From: Betaproteobacteria bacterium
GTDB taxonomy: Bacteria > Pseudomonadota > Gammaproteobacteria > Burkholderiales > Burkholderiaceae_C
Length of the DNA stretch: 10,286 bases
Direction of reading: 5' to 3'
Assembly (NCBI GenBank): GCA_005884255.1
Contig: VBDL01000064.1
Span: 1-10,286, forward strand
Below are positions 1 to 7,801 of the stretch, one piece after another. A model generated the notes under the pieces. It saw only the letters and a program-made list of their open reading frames with translations, ran no database searches and was not told where the DNA came from. Each line of letters starts with the position of its first letter. The stretch's first letter is position 1. Made by a program: the position numbers and the translations under genes.

Positions 1-1804
1 CGACGCCAGCCGCCGCGTCGTGATGAACCTGCTGTTCCTCCTTCTCGTCGTTGCGCTGCTCGTCGCCGTGTTCGGCGGCGGCGCGCCGCGCCTGAAGGAA
101 AAGACCGCGCTGGTGCTCGACTTGAAGGGGCCGCTGGTGGAGCAGCGCGCCGGCAGCGTGCGCGACGACATCGAGCGCCAGGCCTTCGGCGGCGGTGCGC
201 CGAGCACGCGGCTGCGCGACGTGCTCACCGTGCTCGAAGCCGCCGCGAAGGACGACAAGATCGCGCGCGTCGTGCTCGTGCTCGACGACTTCACCGCCAC
301 CGGCCTGCCCGCGCTGCGCGAGGTGACCGCCGCGCTCGATCGCTTCAAGGCCAGCGGCAAGCAGGTCGTCGCCTGGGGCTCGAGCTACGACCAGGCGCAG
401 TACTACATCGCAGCGCATGCCAACGAGGTCTACCTGCACCCGATGGGCATGGTCTTCCTCAAGGGCATGGGCCGCTACCGCGCCTACTACCGCGACGCGC
501 TCGACCGCCTGGGCGTCAGCGCCAACGTGATGCGCGTGGGCAGCTACAAGAACTTCGGCGAGACCTTCGCGGCCAACGGCCCGTCGAAGGAGTCGCTCGT
601 GTCGGAGAGCTATCTCTACAGCGGCCTGTGGGCCAGCTACACCGAGGGCGTCGAGCTCGCGCGCAAGCTGCCCGGCGGCAGCATCGTGCAGGGCATCGAC
701 GAGCTGCCGCAGCGCTTCGCCGCGGTGGGCGGCGATGCGGCCAAGCTGGCGCTGCAGTCCAAGCTGGTCGATGGCCTGAAGACGCGCGACGAGCTGCGCG
801 CGCTGCTCATCGAGCGCGGCGCCAAGGACGATAAGCACAAGAGCTTCCGCCAGGTGTCCTTCGCCGACTACCTGTCGCGGCAGACGCCGAAGCACACGGG
901 CGATGCGGTCGGCGTGGTGGTCGCCGCCGGCGAGATCGTCGATGGCGATGCGCCGGCCGGCAAGATCGGTGGGCGCACCACGGCCGAGCTGATCCGCAAG
1001 GCGCGCGAAGACGATCAGATCAAGGCCATCGTGCTGCGCGTCGACTCGCCCGGCGGCAGCGCCTTCGCATCGGAGCAGGTGCGGCGCGAGCTGGAAGTCA
1101 CGCGCAAGGCCGGCAAGCCGGTGGTAGTGTCGATGGGCAATGTCGCTGCCTCCGGCGGCTACTGGATCTCGATGGCCGCCGACGAGGTGATCGCCGACCC
1201 GGCGACCATCACCGGCTCGATCGGCGTGATCGCGATCCTGCCGACCGCCGAGAAGGCGATGGACAAGCTGTCGCTGCACACCGGCGGCGTGACGACCACG
1301 TGGCTGGCCGGCGCCTACGACCCGCGCCGCGCGATGGACCCGCGCTTTGCGCAGCTGGTGCAGTCGAGCATCGAGCACGTCTATGGCGACTTCACCGCCA
1401 AGGCCGCCGCCGCGCGCAAGACCACGCCGGACAAGATCGATGCGGTGGGCCAGGGCCGCGTGTGGACCGGCGCGCAGGCCAAGGAGCGCGGCCTGGTCGA
1501 CCGCCTGGGCAGCTATGGCGACGCGCTGAAGGCCGCGGCCACGCGCGCCAAGCTGCCCGAGGGCTACCGCGTGAGCTATGTCGAGCGCGAGCCGGGCAAG
1601 CTCGAGCGGCTGCTCGGCATGTTCGGCGACAGCGCCGCGCAGGCGTTGGCCAAGCGCTTCGACATCGAGCTCACGTCGATCACTGGCGTGCCGCCGGCGG
1701 CGGCGCGCGATGCGCTGCACGAGCTCGGCTGGCTGAGCGAGCTCGCCGACGGGCGCAAGCCCTTCGGCGTGGTGGCGCACTGCCTGTGCGGGGACAACCC
1801 CTGA
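1..1804 (+). CDS. sppA: Signal peptide peptidase SppA, 67K type (5' end outside window)
   Basis: Membrane-anchored serine protease of family S49 that degrades signal peptides left in the cytoplasmic membrane after secretion. The frame is open from base 2 and already reads DASRRVV before the GTG/ATG pair at 20-25, so the true start probably lies upstream and roughly 20 residues are missing. A hydrophobic anchor follows at once (MNLLFLLLVVALLVAVF). Numbering from base 20 (594 aa), two tandem S49 domains are visible. The general-base Lys is K177 in GSYKNFGE in the N-terminal half, and the nucleophile Ser is S378 in AASGGYW in the C-terminal half, followed by ITGSIGVI. This split Lys/Ser arrangement is that of E. 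coli SppA (K209/S409, 618 aa), so the enzyme looks intact. It ends 8 bp from the convergent phosphatase gene. Identity is secure; only the start is unknown. Confidence 0.95.
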   Translation, partial: DASRRVVMNLLFLLLVVALLVAVFGGGAPRLKEKTALVLDLKGPLVEQRAGSVRDDIERQAFGGGAPSTRLRDVLTVLEAAAKDDKIARVVLVLDDFTATGLPALREVTAALDRFKASGKQVVAWGSSYDQAQYYIAAHANEVYLHPMGMVFLKGMGRYRAYYRDALDRLGVSANVMRVGSYKNFGETFAANGPSKESLVSESYLYSGLWASYTEGVELARKLPGGSIVQGIDELPQRFAAVGGDAAKLALQSKLVDGLKTRDELRALLIERGAKDDKHKSFRQVSFADYLSRQTPKHTGDAVGVVVAAGEIVDGDAPAGKIGGRTTAELIRKAREDDQIKAIVLRVDSPGGSAFASEQVRRELEVTRKAGKPVVVSMGNVAASGGYWISMAADEVIADPATITGSIGVIAILPTAEKAMDKLSLHTGGVTTTWLAGAYDPRRAMDPRFAQLVQSSIEHVYGDFTAKAAAARKTTPDKIDAVGQGRVWTGAQAKERGLVDRLGSYGDALKAAATRAKLPEGYRVSYVEREPGKLERLLGMFGDSAAQALAKRFDIELTSITGVPPAAARDALHELGWLSELADGRKPFGVVAHCLCGDNP

Positions 1805-1817
1805 TCCGCTGATCAGG
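1800..1817. terminator. Hairpin holding both stop codons of convergent genes
   Basis: A perfect 7-bp stem, CCTGATC and GATCAGG, closes a 4-nt loop CGCT. The TGA of sppA (1802-1804) is in one arm and the TGA of the opposing phosphatase gene (1813-1815 on the minus strand) is in the other. The position suits a bidirectional terminator, but neither strand has a clear U-run after the stem, so intrinsic termination is uncertain. Confidence 0.45.
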
Positions 1818-3330
1818 CGTTCTGCACCCCGGCGCGCGCCGCGTCGACGACGAAGCGCGCCGCAGTGCGGATGCCGCTGTCGGCATCCTTCACGTTGTCG
1901 AGCACGCGCAGTTGCGCCTGCAGTTGCCGCGCGCTCAAGGTGAGCCGCACGTAGCCGCGCTCGTCGCTGCGGCCGTACTTGATGTGCGGGTTGTAGGCGA
2001 GCGCGGCGGTGAGGCGCTCTTGCGCGACGCCTTCGCTGGTGATCGACGTGCCGCAGAACTCGCTGGCGACGACCGGCGCCTTGTCGTCGTCGAAGTCGCT
2101 CTTCAGATCCGCCACGTAGTTCGCGTGCACGTCGCCGCCGAGCACGACGACGCCGGGCACGCGCTTGGCGGCCACGCCATCGAGCAGGCGCTTGCGCGCG
2201 GCGGGGTAGCCTTCCCAGCCGTCGGTCCACGCGCTACCGCCGGGGCTGTCGGCGCTCTTTGGATCGCGCGACGTGAAGTGCGCCATCAGCGTCTGCTGCG
2301 CGAGCAGGTTCCATGGGCGCTTCAAGTCCCAGCCATCGGCGAGCCACTGTTCCTGCGCGGCACCGAGCAGGCTGCGCTTGGCATCGGCGAGCGCCGCGCA
2401 GTCCTTCACCAGCACGGTAGTCGAGCCGCCCGTACGGCCGGCGGGCAGGCACACCTGCGGGTCGCGGTACTGGCGGTCATCGAGCGCGTGGATGCGCGCG
2501 AGCTTGCCCCAGTCGTGGCGCGCGTAGATGCGCATGTCGGCACCGTTCGGCCGCGCGGACTTCGGGAACGGCGTGTGTTCCCAGTAGGCTTGATAGGCCG
2601 CGGCGCGCTGCGCGAGAAAGCTGTCGCCGCTCAAGGTCTGCCCGCGCGCGTTGGCGTAGTCGTTCTCCACCTCGTGGTCATCCCACACATAGAGCCACGG
2701 CACGGCGGCGTGCGCGGCCTGCAGCGCCGGGTCGCTCTTGTATTGCGCATAACGGGCGCGGTAGTCGTCGAGCGTGCGCGTGTAGCCACCTGAATGCGCG
2801 CGCACGCGGCCCGGGACCCACGGGTATTCGTAGATGTAGTCGCCGAGAAACATCACCAGGTCCAGCGGCTCCTGCGCGACGTGCCGCCACGCGGCGAAGT
2901 GGCCATGGTCCCAGCGCTGGCAACTGGCGATCGCGAACTCGAAGCGGCTCACCTCGGCATCGGCGGCGGGCGCGCTGCGCGTGCGGCCCACGGCGCTGCG
3001 CTGGCCGAGCGCGCTGAAGCGATAGAAGTACCAGCGCCCGGGCTGCAGGCCGGCGGGCTCGGCATGCACGCTGTGTGCCCAGGCGGTTTCCGCCACTTCG
3101 ACGCCGCGCGCGGCGATGTCGGTGAAGCCTTCGTCGCGCGCGATCTCCCAGCTCACGTCGACACGCTCGGGCAGTGCATCCCCGGTGAGCTTGGTCCACA
3201 GCACCATGCCGTCGGGCCGCGGGTGGCCGGACGCGATGCCGAGCGCGAAGCGCGGCGTGTCGGCGGCGAGCGCGTGGCGGATGAACAGCGGCGCGGTGCC
3301 AGCGGCGAGGAAATGGCGACGGGTCAGCAT
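1813..3330 (-). CDS. phoD: PhoD-family alkaline phosphatase, Tat-exported
   Basis: Secreted metallophosphoesterase that releases phosphate from mono- and diesters; 505 aa, close to the family's usual size. The N-terminus MLTRRHFLAAG is a twin-arginine signal, with a likely cut after HALA at residue 22. An N-terminal beta domain (about 25-125) precedes the PhoD catalytic domain (about 130-485). Visible metal-site motifs are ASCQ (C137), LGDYIYEY (D164, Y167), WDDHEVEND (D217-N223) and LGGDVHAN (D400, H402). In B. subtilis PhoD an Fe-Ca site includes a Cys ligand, and C137 is its likely counterpart. The start places the RR pair at residues 4-5; no strong ribosome site is visible. The gene is divergent from the helicase gene across 71 bp. 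No Pho box was recognised, so control by phosphate is unproven. Phospholipase D-like activity cannot be excluded. Confidence 0.93.
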   Translation of the reverse strand: MLTRRHFLAAGTAPLFIRHALAADTPRFALGIASGHPRPDGMVLWTKLTGDALPERVDVSWEIARDEGFTDIAARGVEVAETAWAHSVHAEPAGLQPGRWYFYRFSALGQRSAVGRTRSAPAADAEVSRFEFAIASCQRWDHGHFAAWRHVAQEPLDLVMFLGDYIYEYPWVPGRVRAHSGGYTRTLDDYRARYAQYKSDPALQAAHAAVPWLYVWDDHEVENDYANARGQTLSGDSFLAQRAAAYQAYWEHTPFPKSARPNGADMRIYARHDWGKLARIHALDDRQYRDPQVCLPAGRTGGSTTVLVKDCAALADAKRSLLGAAQEQWLADGWDLKRPWNLLAQQTLMAHFTSRDPKSADSPGGSAWTDGWEGYPAARKRLLDGVAAKRVPGVVVLGGDVHANYVADLKSDFDDDKAPVVASEFCGTSITSEGVAQERLTAALAYNPHIKYGRSDERGYVRLTLSARQLQAQLRVLDNVKDADSGIRTAARFVVDAARAGVQNA

Positions 3331-3354
3331 GGCGGCGAGTTTGCCCTACCACAG

Positions 3355-3380
3355 TTGGCGCCGGATGCCTTGGCTATGAT
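3355..3380 (+). promoter_or_regulatory. Candidate promoter for the helicase gene
   Basis: The 71-bp gap between the divergent phosphatase and helicase genes contains TATGAT at 3375-3380, a 5/6 match to the -10 consensus, which would give a leader of about 15 nt before the ATG at 3402. The only -35-like hexamer, TTGGCG at 3355-3360, lies 14 bp away, which is too short for a standard sigma-70 spacing. The start has no clear Shine-Dalgarno sequence, consistent with a short leader. Confidence 0.3.
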
Positions 3381-3401
3381 GCGCCGCCCTCCCTGCATCT
3401 C

Positions 3402-5537
3402 ATGGCCGACGCTCCTGCATCACTCAATCCCGCGCAGCTCGCGGCCGTCCATCACCTGAGCGGGCCGTGCCTCGTGCTTGCCGGTGCCGGGTCGGGCAAG
3501 ACGCGCGTCATCACGCACAAGATCGCGCGGCTGCTGCAGGCGGGTCTGGAGCCGAAGCAGATCGCGGCGATCACCTTCACCAACAAGGCGGCGCAGGAGA
3601 TGCGCGAGCGCGCCAAGGGTCTCGTGGGTCCGCGTGCGGCGAAGGACCTGGTGGTCAGCACCTTCCACTCGCTCGGTGTGCGCCTGCTGCGTGCCGACGG
3701 CTCGCGGCTCGGCCTGAAGGAGCAGTTCTCCATCCTCGACAGCGACGACGTGCTCGGCGTGTTGCGCGACGCCGGCGGCTGCACCGACAACGCGCTGGCG
3801 CGGCGCTGGCAGTGGACCATCAGCCTGTGGAAGAACCAGGGGCTGGACAGCGACGGCGCCGCGCATGCGGCGAAGGACGATGACGAGCGCGTCGCCGCGC
3901 GCGTGATGCAGCGCTACGAGGAGCGGCTGGCGGCGTATCAAGCGGTCGACTTCGACGACCTCATCGGCCTGCCGCTGAAGCTCCTGCAGCGCGACGATGA
4001 GGCGCGCGCGAAGTGGCAGGACAGCTTCCGCCACGTGCTGGTCGACGAGTACCAGGACACCAACGCCGTGCAGTACGACCTGTTGAAAGCGCTGGTCGGC
4101 GAGCGCGCGATGTTCACCGCGGTGGGCGACGACGACCAGAGCATCTACGGCTGGCGCGGCGCGACGATCGAGAACCTGAAGCGCCTGCCGCAGGACTATC
4201 CGCAGCTCAAGGTCATTCCGCTGGAGCAGAACTACCGCTCGACCGGGTCGATCCTGCGCGCCGCGAACAATGTGATCGCCGCCAACCCGAAGATCTACGA
4301 GAAGAAGCTGTGGAGCGAATTCGGCGACGGCGAGCCGGTGCGCGTGGTCGAGTGCGACGGCGAGGAGCATGAGGCCGAGCGCGCGGTGGCGCGCATCCAG
4401 TCGCTGCGCTCGCAAGGCGGCCAGGTGAAGTTCAGCGACTTCGCCATCCTCTACCGCGCCAACCATCAGGCGCGCGTGTTCGAGCAGAAGCTGCGCGCGG
4501 CGCAGATTCCGTACAAGGTCTCCGGCGGCCAGAGCTTCTTCGACCGTGCGGAGATCAAGGACCTGTGCGGCTGGCTGCGCTTGCTGGTGAACCAGGACGA
4601 CGATCCGGCCTTCCTGCGTGCGGTGACCACGCCGAAGCGCGGCATCGGCCACCAGACGCTGGCCTCGCTCGGCGAGTTCGCCGGCAAGTGGAAGGTGAGC
4701 CTGTTCGAGGCGCTCTTCGCCGAGAGCCTCGGCACCACGCTGAACAAGAAGGCGATCGGCTCGCTGCACGAGTTCGGCCGCTACGTCAACGATCTCGAGC
4801 ACCGCGCGCGCCACACGACAGGTGGCGAGGACGCAAAGGCGCTGCTGCTGCAGTGGCTGAAGGACATCGGCTACGAGCAGCACCTCTACGACGGCGAAGA
4901 CAGCGAGAAGCTCGCCGCCGCGCGCTGGAGCAACGTGATGGACTTCGTCGACTGGATCGCCAAGCGCTGCGGTGGCGAGATCACGCCGCGCCTGGCGACG
5001 GGCCGCCCCGAGGCAGGCGCGCGCCCCTCGGGGGCCGACGCCGAAGGCGTCTCGGGGCCGTCAGATTCTGGCGGCACGTTCGAGAGCGAGAAGCAAAGCG
5101 TGCTGCAGGTCGCGCAGACCATCAGCGTGATCATCAGCCTCGCCGAGCGTGGCGACCAGCAGGACGTGGTGACGCTGTCCACGCTGCACGCCGCCAAGGG
5201 CTTGGAGTGGCCGCATGTCGTGCTCGTCAGCATCAACGAAGGCCTGCTGCCCTTCAAGAGCGAAGACGACGAGATGACGCCGCAGCGCCTGGAGGAAGAG
5301 CGGCGGCTGATGTACGTGGGCATCACGCGCGCACGCACGACGCTCACCGTCAGCACCTTGCGCCGGCGCAAGCGCGGGCGCGACACCGTGCAAGGCATTC
5401 CGAGCCGCTTCATCGGCGAGATGAAGCTGCACGAGGCGACGGCGAAGGAAGATCCGAAGGAGCGCCTGAAGCGGTTGCGTACCGAGCTGGCGGCCAAGGC
5501 GGCCGCGTCGGCCGCCGCGGCGAAGGAGAGCATGTGA
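3402..5537 (+). CDS. rep: ATP-dependent DNA helicase Rep (UvrD/Rep superfamily 1)
   Basis: 3'-5' DNA translocase that clears protein blocks ahead of the replication fork and helps restart it; cytoplasmic. The 711 aa carry the full SF1A motif series: Q motif (LNPAQ, Q12), Walker A AGAGSGKT (K33), Ia TFTNKAA (58-64), II VDEYQDT (D215 E216), III VGDDDQSIYGWRGA (241-254), IV EQNYRS (275-280), V TLHAAKGLEW (594-603) and VI VGITRAR (639-645). E. coli Rep is 673 aa. Extra length comes from a Gly/Pro/Ala-rich stretch at about 534-558, where the DNA is a palindromic repeat inserted in frame, and from a Lys/Ala-rich tail (about 684-711). All catalytic motifs lie outside the insert, so activity is probably kept. 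The stop overlaps the next gene's GTG. Rep is preferred over UvrD or PcrA from overall motif wording; UvrD is the main alternative. Confidence 0.9.
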   Translation: MADAPASLNPAQLAAVHHLSGPCLVLAGAGSGKTRVITHKIARLLQAGLEPKQIAAITFTNKAAQEMRERAKGLVGPRAAKDLVVSTFHSLGVRLLRADGSRLGLKEQFSILDSDDVLGVLRDAGGCTDNALARRWQWTISLWKNQGLDSDGAAHAAKDDDERVAARVMQRYEERLAAYQAVDFDDLIGLPLKLLQRDDEARAKWQDSFRHVLVDEYQDTNAVQYDLLKALVGERAMFTAVGDDDQSIYGWRGATIENLKRLPQDYPQLKVIPLEQNYRSTGSILRAANNVIAANPKIYEKKLWSEFGDGEPVRVVECDGEEHEAERAVARIQSLRSQGGQVKFSDFAILYRANHQARVFEQKLRAAQIPYKVSGGQSFFDRAEIKDLCGWLRLLVNQDDDPAFLRAVTTPKRGIGHQTLASLGEFAGKWKVSLFEALFAESLGTTLNKKAIGSLHEFGRYVNDLEHRARHTTGGEDAKALLLQWLKDIGYEQHLYDGEDSEKLAAARWSNVMDFVDWIAKRCGGEITPRLATGRPEAGARPSGADAEGVSGPSDSGGTFESEKQSVLQVAQTISVIISLAERGDQQDVVTLSTLHAAKGLEWPHVVLVSINEGLLPFKSEDDEMTPQRLEEERRLMYVGITRARTTLTVSTLRRRKRGRDTVQGIPSRFIGEMKLHEATAKEDPKERLKRLRTELAAKAAASAAAAKESM
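5001..5060. repeat. In-frame palindromic (REP-like) insert in rep
   Basis: GC-rich dyads are packed into 60 bp. GCCCCGAG at 5005-5012 is complementary to CTCGGGGC at 5051-5058 and, over 7 of 8 bases, to 5027-5034. A perfect 6-bp hairpin, GACGCC-GAA-GGCGTC, lies at 5037-5051. The stretch reads through as about 20 low-complexity residues between the helicase's conserved blocks, just before motif V. From memory, similar elements are common between genes in Burkholderiales; that was not checked here. Confidence 0.65.
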
Positions 5538-6178
5538 GGCTGCTCGCTGCGGTGATCGCGAGCGCGCTGCTGACCGTGCTTGCGGGGCCGCTACAGCAGC
5601 CGTGGCTGGCCTTCGTGTTCAAGCCGCTGACGACGATCCTCATCCTGCTGCACGCCTGGCCGCGCGGTGCCGACGAACCGCTAGTGCGCCGCTGGCTGCT
5701 CGCCGGGCTCGGGCTGTCGCTGCTCGGCGACGTGGCGTTGCTGTGGCCGCAGCAGGGCTTTCTGCCGGGGTTGATCGCCTTCCTGCTCGCGCACCTGAGC
5801 TACATCGTCGCCTTCAGCCGGCGTGCGCGCTTCGCGGCGCGCTGGCAGCCGTTCGCGCTGTACGCGGCGGTGTCGCTGGCGATCCTGTCTCAGTTGTGGC
5901 CGGGCCTGCCCACCGCGCTGCGCGGGCCGGTGATTGCCTACGTGCTGTGCCTGGCGACGATGGCCGCGCAGGCCGCGGTGGTGTGGCTGGTGGCGCGCGG
6001 CAGCGAGCACGCGCCGTATCGGCGCATCGCGGCGATCGGTGGTGCGCTGTTCGTCGCTTCCGATGCGCTGCTGGCCACCGACAAGTTCCTCACTCCGCTG
6101 CCGGCGCCCGCGCTGTGGATTCTCGCCACCTACTGGGCGGCGCAGTGGTGCATTGCGTCGTCTTTGAAGCGCAGGTAA
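5534..6178 (+). CDS. YhhN/TMEM86-family membrane protein (putative lysoplasmalogenase)
   Basis: Integral membrane protein of 214 aa; characterised members of this family hydrolyse the vinyl-ether bond of lysoplasmalogens. The start is the GTG at 5534, whose last two bases begin the helicase TGA (GTGA overlap); AAGGAGA at 5523-5529 is a well-placed ribosome site, so translation is probably coupled. About seven or eight hydrophobic segments run the whole length. Family-type residues visible are FKPLTT (K30), LLGDVALL (D66), VASDALLA (D177) and TYWAAQ (Y200); the two membrane Asp residues are the likely catalytic pair. The substrate in this organism is not known, and bacteria of this kind are not expected to make plasmalogens aerobically, so the activity is a family-level inference. 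The link with rep is probably only transcriptional. Confidence 0.85.
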   Translation: MRLLAAVIASALLTVLAGPLQQPWLAFVFKPLTTILILLHAWPRGADEPLVRRWLLAGLGLSLLGDVALLWPQQGFLPGLIAFLLAHLSYIVAFSRRARFAARWQPFALYAAVSLAILSQLWPGLPTALRGPVIAYVLCLATMAAQAAVVWLVARGSEHAPYRRIAAIGGALFVASDALLATDKFLTPLPAPALWILATYWAAQWCIASSLKRR

Positions 6179-6199
6179 AGCTGCGGTAACAGCGCTTTT
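6166..6199 (+). terminator. Weak candidate terminator after the yhhN-family gene
   Basis: GAAGCGC at 6166-6172 pairs with GCGCTTT at 6192-6198 (7 bp including one G-T wobble), with a 19-nt loop containing the stop codon and a TTTT run at 6196-6199. The long loop and the T-run falling partly inside the stem make it weak. Confidence 0.25.
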
Positions 6200-6266
6200 C
6201 GCGGGTCATCGCCGCGGCGTCGCGTCGCGTTGGCGGGGCATGCCCTGGAGGCAAAGGAGCATTGCC

Positions 6267-6596
6267 ATGCGAACAGCTCGTTGGGTTCTCGGCGGTGGCA
6301 CGGCCGCGCTGTGTGTCGCGCTCGTCGGCTGCGTCGTCGCGCCGGCCCAGCCTTACTACGGCAGCGACGTCGTCTATGCGGCACCGCCCGCACCCTACGC
6401 CGAATACATCGGCCCGCCACCCGTGGTCGGCCAGATATGGATCAACGGCTACTGGAACTGGGTCGGCGGCCGCCACGTGTGGGCCGGCGGCCACTGGGAA
6501 GCGCCGCCGCGGCCGGGCTACCGCTGGGTGCCGCACCGCTGGCAGCAAGACGGCCGCGGCTGGCGGCTGCACCCCGGCCATTGGGACAACCGTTGA
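6267..6596 (+). CDS. Small lipoprotein with YXWXXGXW-type repeats
   Basis: Predicted 109-aa envelope lipoprotein of unknown role. The start is ATG 6267, chosen because AAAGGAG at 6253-6259 lies 7 nt upstream and because it gives a short signal peptide with lipobox LVGC (lipidated Cys at residue 22); an in-frame start at 6240 would spoil both. The mature part begins with a Pro/Tyr/Ala stretch, then aromatic Gly-rich repeats: GYWNWVGGRHVWAGGHW, YRWVPHRW and GWRLHPGHW. This pattern matches the YXWGXW/WXXGXW repeat proteins common in proteobacteria, whose function is not established. It has its own ribosome site and an 88-bp gap upstream, and it ends 6 bp from the convergent response regulator gene. 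Confidence 0.85.
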   Translation: MRTARWVLGGGTAALCVALVGCVVAPAQPYYGSDVVYAAPPAPYAEYIGPPPVVGQIWINGYWNWVGGRHVWAGGHWEAPPRPGYRWVPHRWQQDGRGWRLHPGHWDNR

Positions 6597-6602
6597 GCGC
6601 CT

Positions 6603-7421
6603 TCACATGCCCTTGAACAAACCTGTGTAGCTGCGGCTCACCTCGAGCTTCTGCGGGTGCCCTTTCACGCTGACGATCTGCCGCCCGCGCAGGTCGCGCG
6701 TGATGCCGGCAATCGCCTTCGCGTTGACCAGCGTCGAGCGGTGGATCTGCCAGAACGCGTCCGGGTCCAGCTCGTCGACCAGCTCCTTGATCGGCTTGCG
6801 GATCAGCGCCTCGAGCTGCGCCGTCTGCACGCGCGTGTACTTCTCGTCGCTGATGAAGAACAGCACCTCGTCCACCGGAATCATCTGGATGCTCTGGCCG
6901 ACGGTGGCCTGGATCCATTTCAGCGGTGCCGGCGCGCCGCCGGGCTTCATCTGTGAGCTCAAGCGGTGCAGCAGCTGCTGCAGCTGAGGTGTCGACGTGG
7001 ATTCGTCCGGTGTGCCGCGCGTGGCCAGGCGCTTCTTGATGCGCTCCACCGTGATCTGCAGCCGCTCGCGCTCGGCGGGCTTCAGCACATAGTCGGCGGC
7101 GCCCTGCTCGAAGGCCTCGACCGCGTACTGGTCGTAGGCGGTGATGAACACCACCTCGGGCAGCAGCCAGTCGTCGTCATCGTCGCTCGGCAGCTGCGCG
7201 ATCTGCCGCGCCGCCTCGACGCCGGTGAGCCCGGGCATGCGGATGTCGAGGAACACGAGATCGGGATGCTGTTGCTCGACCAGCGTCACCGCCTCGGCGC
7301 CGTTCTTCGCTTCGCCGACGATCTGCAGCTCAGGCCACACCTCGGCCAGGCGCTGGCGCAGTTGCTCGCGCATCAGCCGCTCGTCGTCGGCGATGACAGC
7401 TTTGAAGGGAGTCGTGCTCAT
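6603..7421 (-). CDS. LytTR-family response regulator (LytR/AlgR type)
   Basis: DNA-binding response regulator of 272 aa, partner of the histidine kinase in the same operon. The receiver domain (about 6-128) has the acidic pair D12-D13, phospho-acceptor D59 in VFLDIRMPG, T94 in VFITAYDQYA and K114 in YVLKPAE. A linker (about 130-165) leads to a LytTR domain (about 168-270) with FFISDEKYTRVQT and FWQIHRSTLVNAKAI. The start at 7421 was preferred because its ATG overlaps the previous gene's TGA (ATGA); an in-frame GTG at 7451 would add ten residues. Odd: a run of five Asp (residues 80-84) widens the loop before the fourth beta strand. LytTR proteins bind paired direct repeats; a candidate lies in the gap upstream of the kinase. 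Targets are unknown. Confidence 0.93.
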   Translation of the reverse strand: MSTTPFKAVIADDERLMREQLRQRLAEVWPELQIVGEAKNGAEAVTLVEQQHPDLVFLDIRMPGLTGVEAARQIAQLPSDDDDDWLLPEVVFITAYDQYAVEAFEQGAADYVLKPAERERLQITVERIKKRLATRGTPDESTSTPQLQQLLHRLSSQMKPGGAPAPLKWIQATVGQSIQMIPVDEVLFFISDEKYTRVQTAQLEALIRKPIKELVDELDPDAFWQIHRSTLVNAKAIAGITRDLRGRQIVSVKGHPQKLEVSRSYTGLFKGM

Positions 7422-7801
7422 GCGCGGATGGTAGTGGTGCTGCGCCGCCACAGCCAGCGGATCAGCATCGCTACCAGCAGCAGCGGCGCGGTCAGCAGCG
7501 CCAGCAGCAGCGTCAACGGCAGCAGCAGCCCGAAGGCGATGGCGGCGAGCACGATCAGCGGCACGGCCAGCACGAGCAGGAGTCCGAGTGGCAGCACCAG
7601 CAGGCAGATCACGAAGGTGACGACGCCGGCCATCGCCACCGTCATCGCCGTGCCATGCATGCGCACCGTTTCATCGTCGATCGTGAAGACGAATTCGCCG
7701 TTCATGTCGCTGAGCCAGGCCACCACGGCCGCGGTGGCGAGCAGTGCGATGGTCAGCAGCACGAGGCTCACGCCCGTCCACAGGACTCGACCAGCTTTCA
7801 T
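7418..7801 (-). CDS. Unknown small membrane protein between kinase and regulator
   Basis: I do not recognise this 127-aa protein. It has an N-terminal hydrophobic helix (about 9-30), a short polar loop (31-50, SDMNGEFVFTIDDETVRMHG), then a long Leu/Val/Ala-rich stretch (about 52-115) that fits two or three further helices, ending in WLWRR and a short polar tail. By the positive-inside rule the loop is probably periplasmic. Its ATG overlaps the kinase stop (ATGA at 7798-7801) and its TGA overlaps the regulator start (7418-7421), so all three are probably made together. The loop segment TIDDETVRM resembles TVDEHGVRI in the kinase's periplasmic region. A role as an accessory to the kinase, for signal input or damping, is inference from this context alone. 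Confidence 0.8.
   Translation of the reverse strand: MKAGRVLWTGVSLVLLTIALLATAAVVAWLSDMNGEFVFTIDDETVRMHGTAMTVAMAGVVTFVICLLVLPLGLLLVLAVPLIVLAAIAFGLLLPLTLLLALLTAPLLLVAMLIRWLWRRSTTTIRA

Noticed and set aside
1912..2793. A 293-codon open frame opposite the phosphatase gene
   Set aside because: It lies wholly within phoD, lacks recognisable domains and has an Arg/Ala/Val-heavy composition typical of a shadow frame.
3420..4883. A 487-codon open frame antisense to rep
   Set aside because: GC-rich genes with G/C-ending codons keep opposite frames open. The translation is Leu/Arg/Val/Ala-biased with no recognisable motif, while rep on the other strand carries the full helicase motif series.
4565..5533. 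Long N-terminal extension of the YhhN-family frame into rep
   Set aside because: The frame is open only because of composition. The extension is Arg/Ala-rich, and the GTG at 5534 with a good ribosome site begins exactly at the family's N-terminus.
6240..6266. Earlier start for the small lipoprotein
   Set aside because: It would place nine extra residues before the signal peptide and use no ribosome site, whereas ATG 6267 has AAAGGAG at the right distance.
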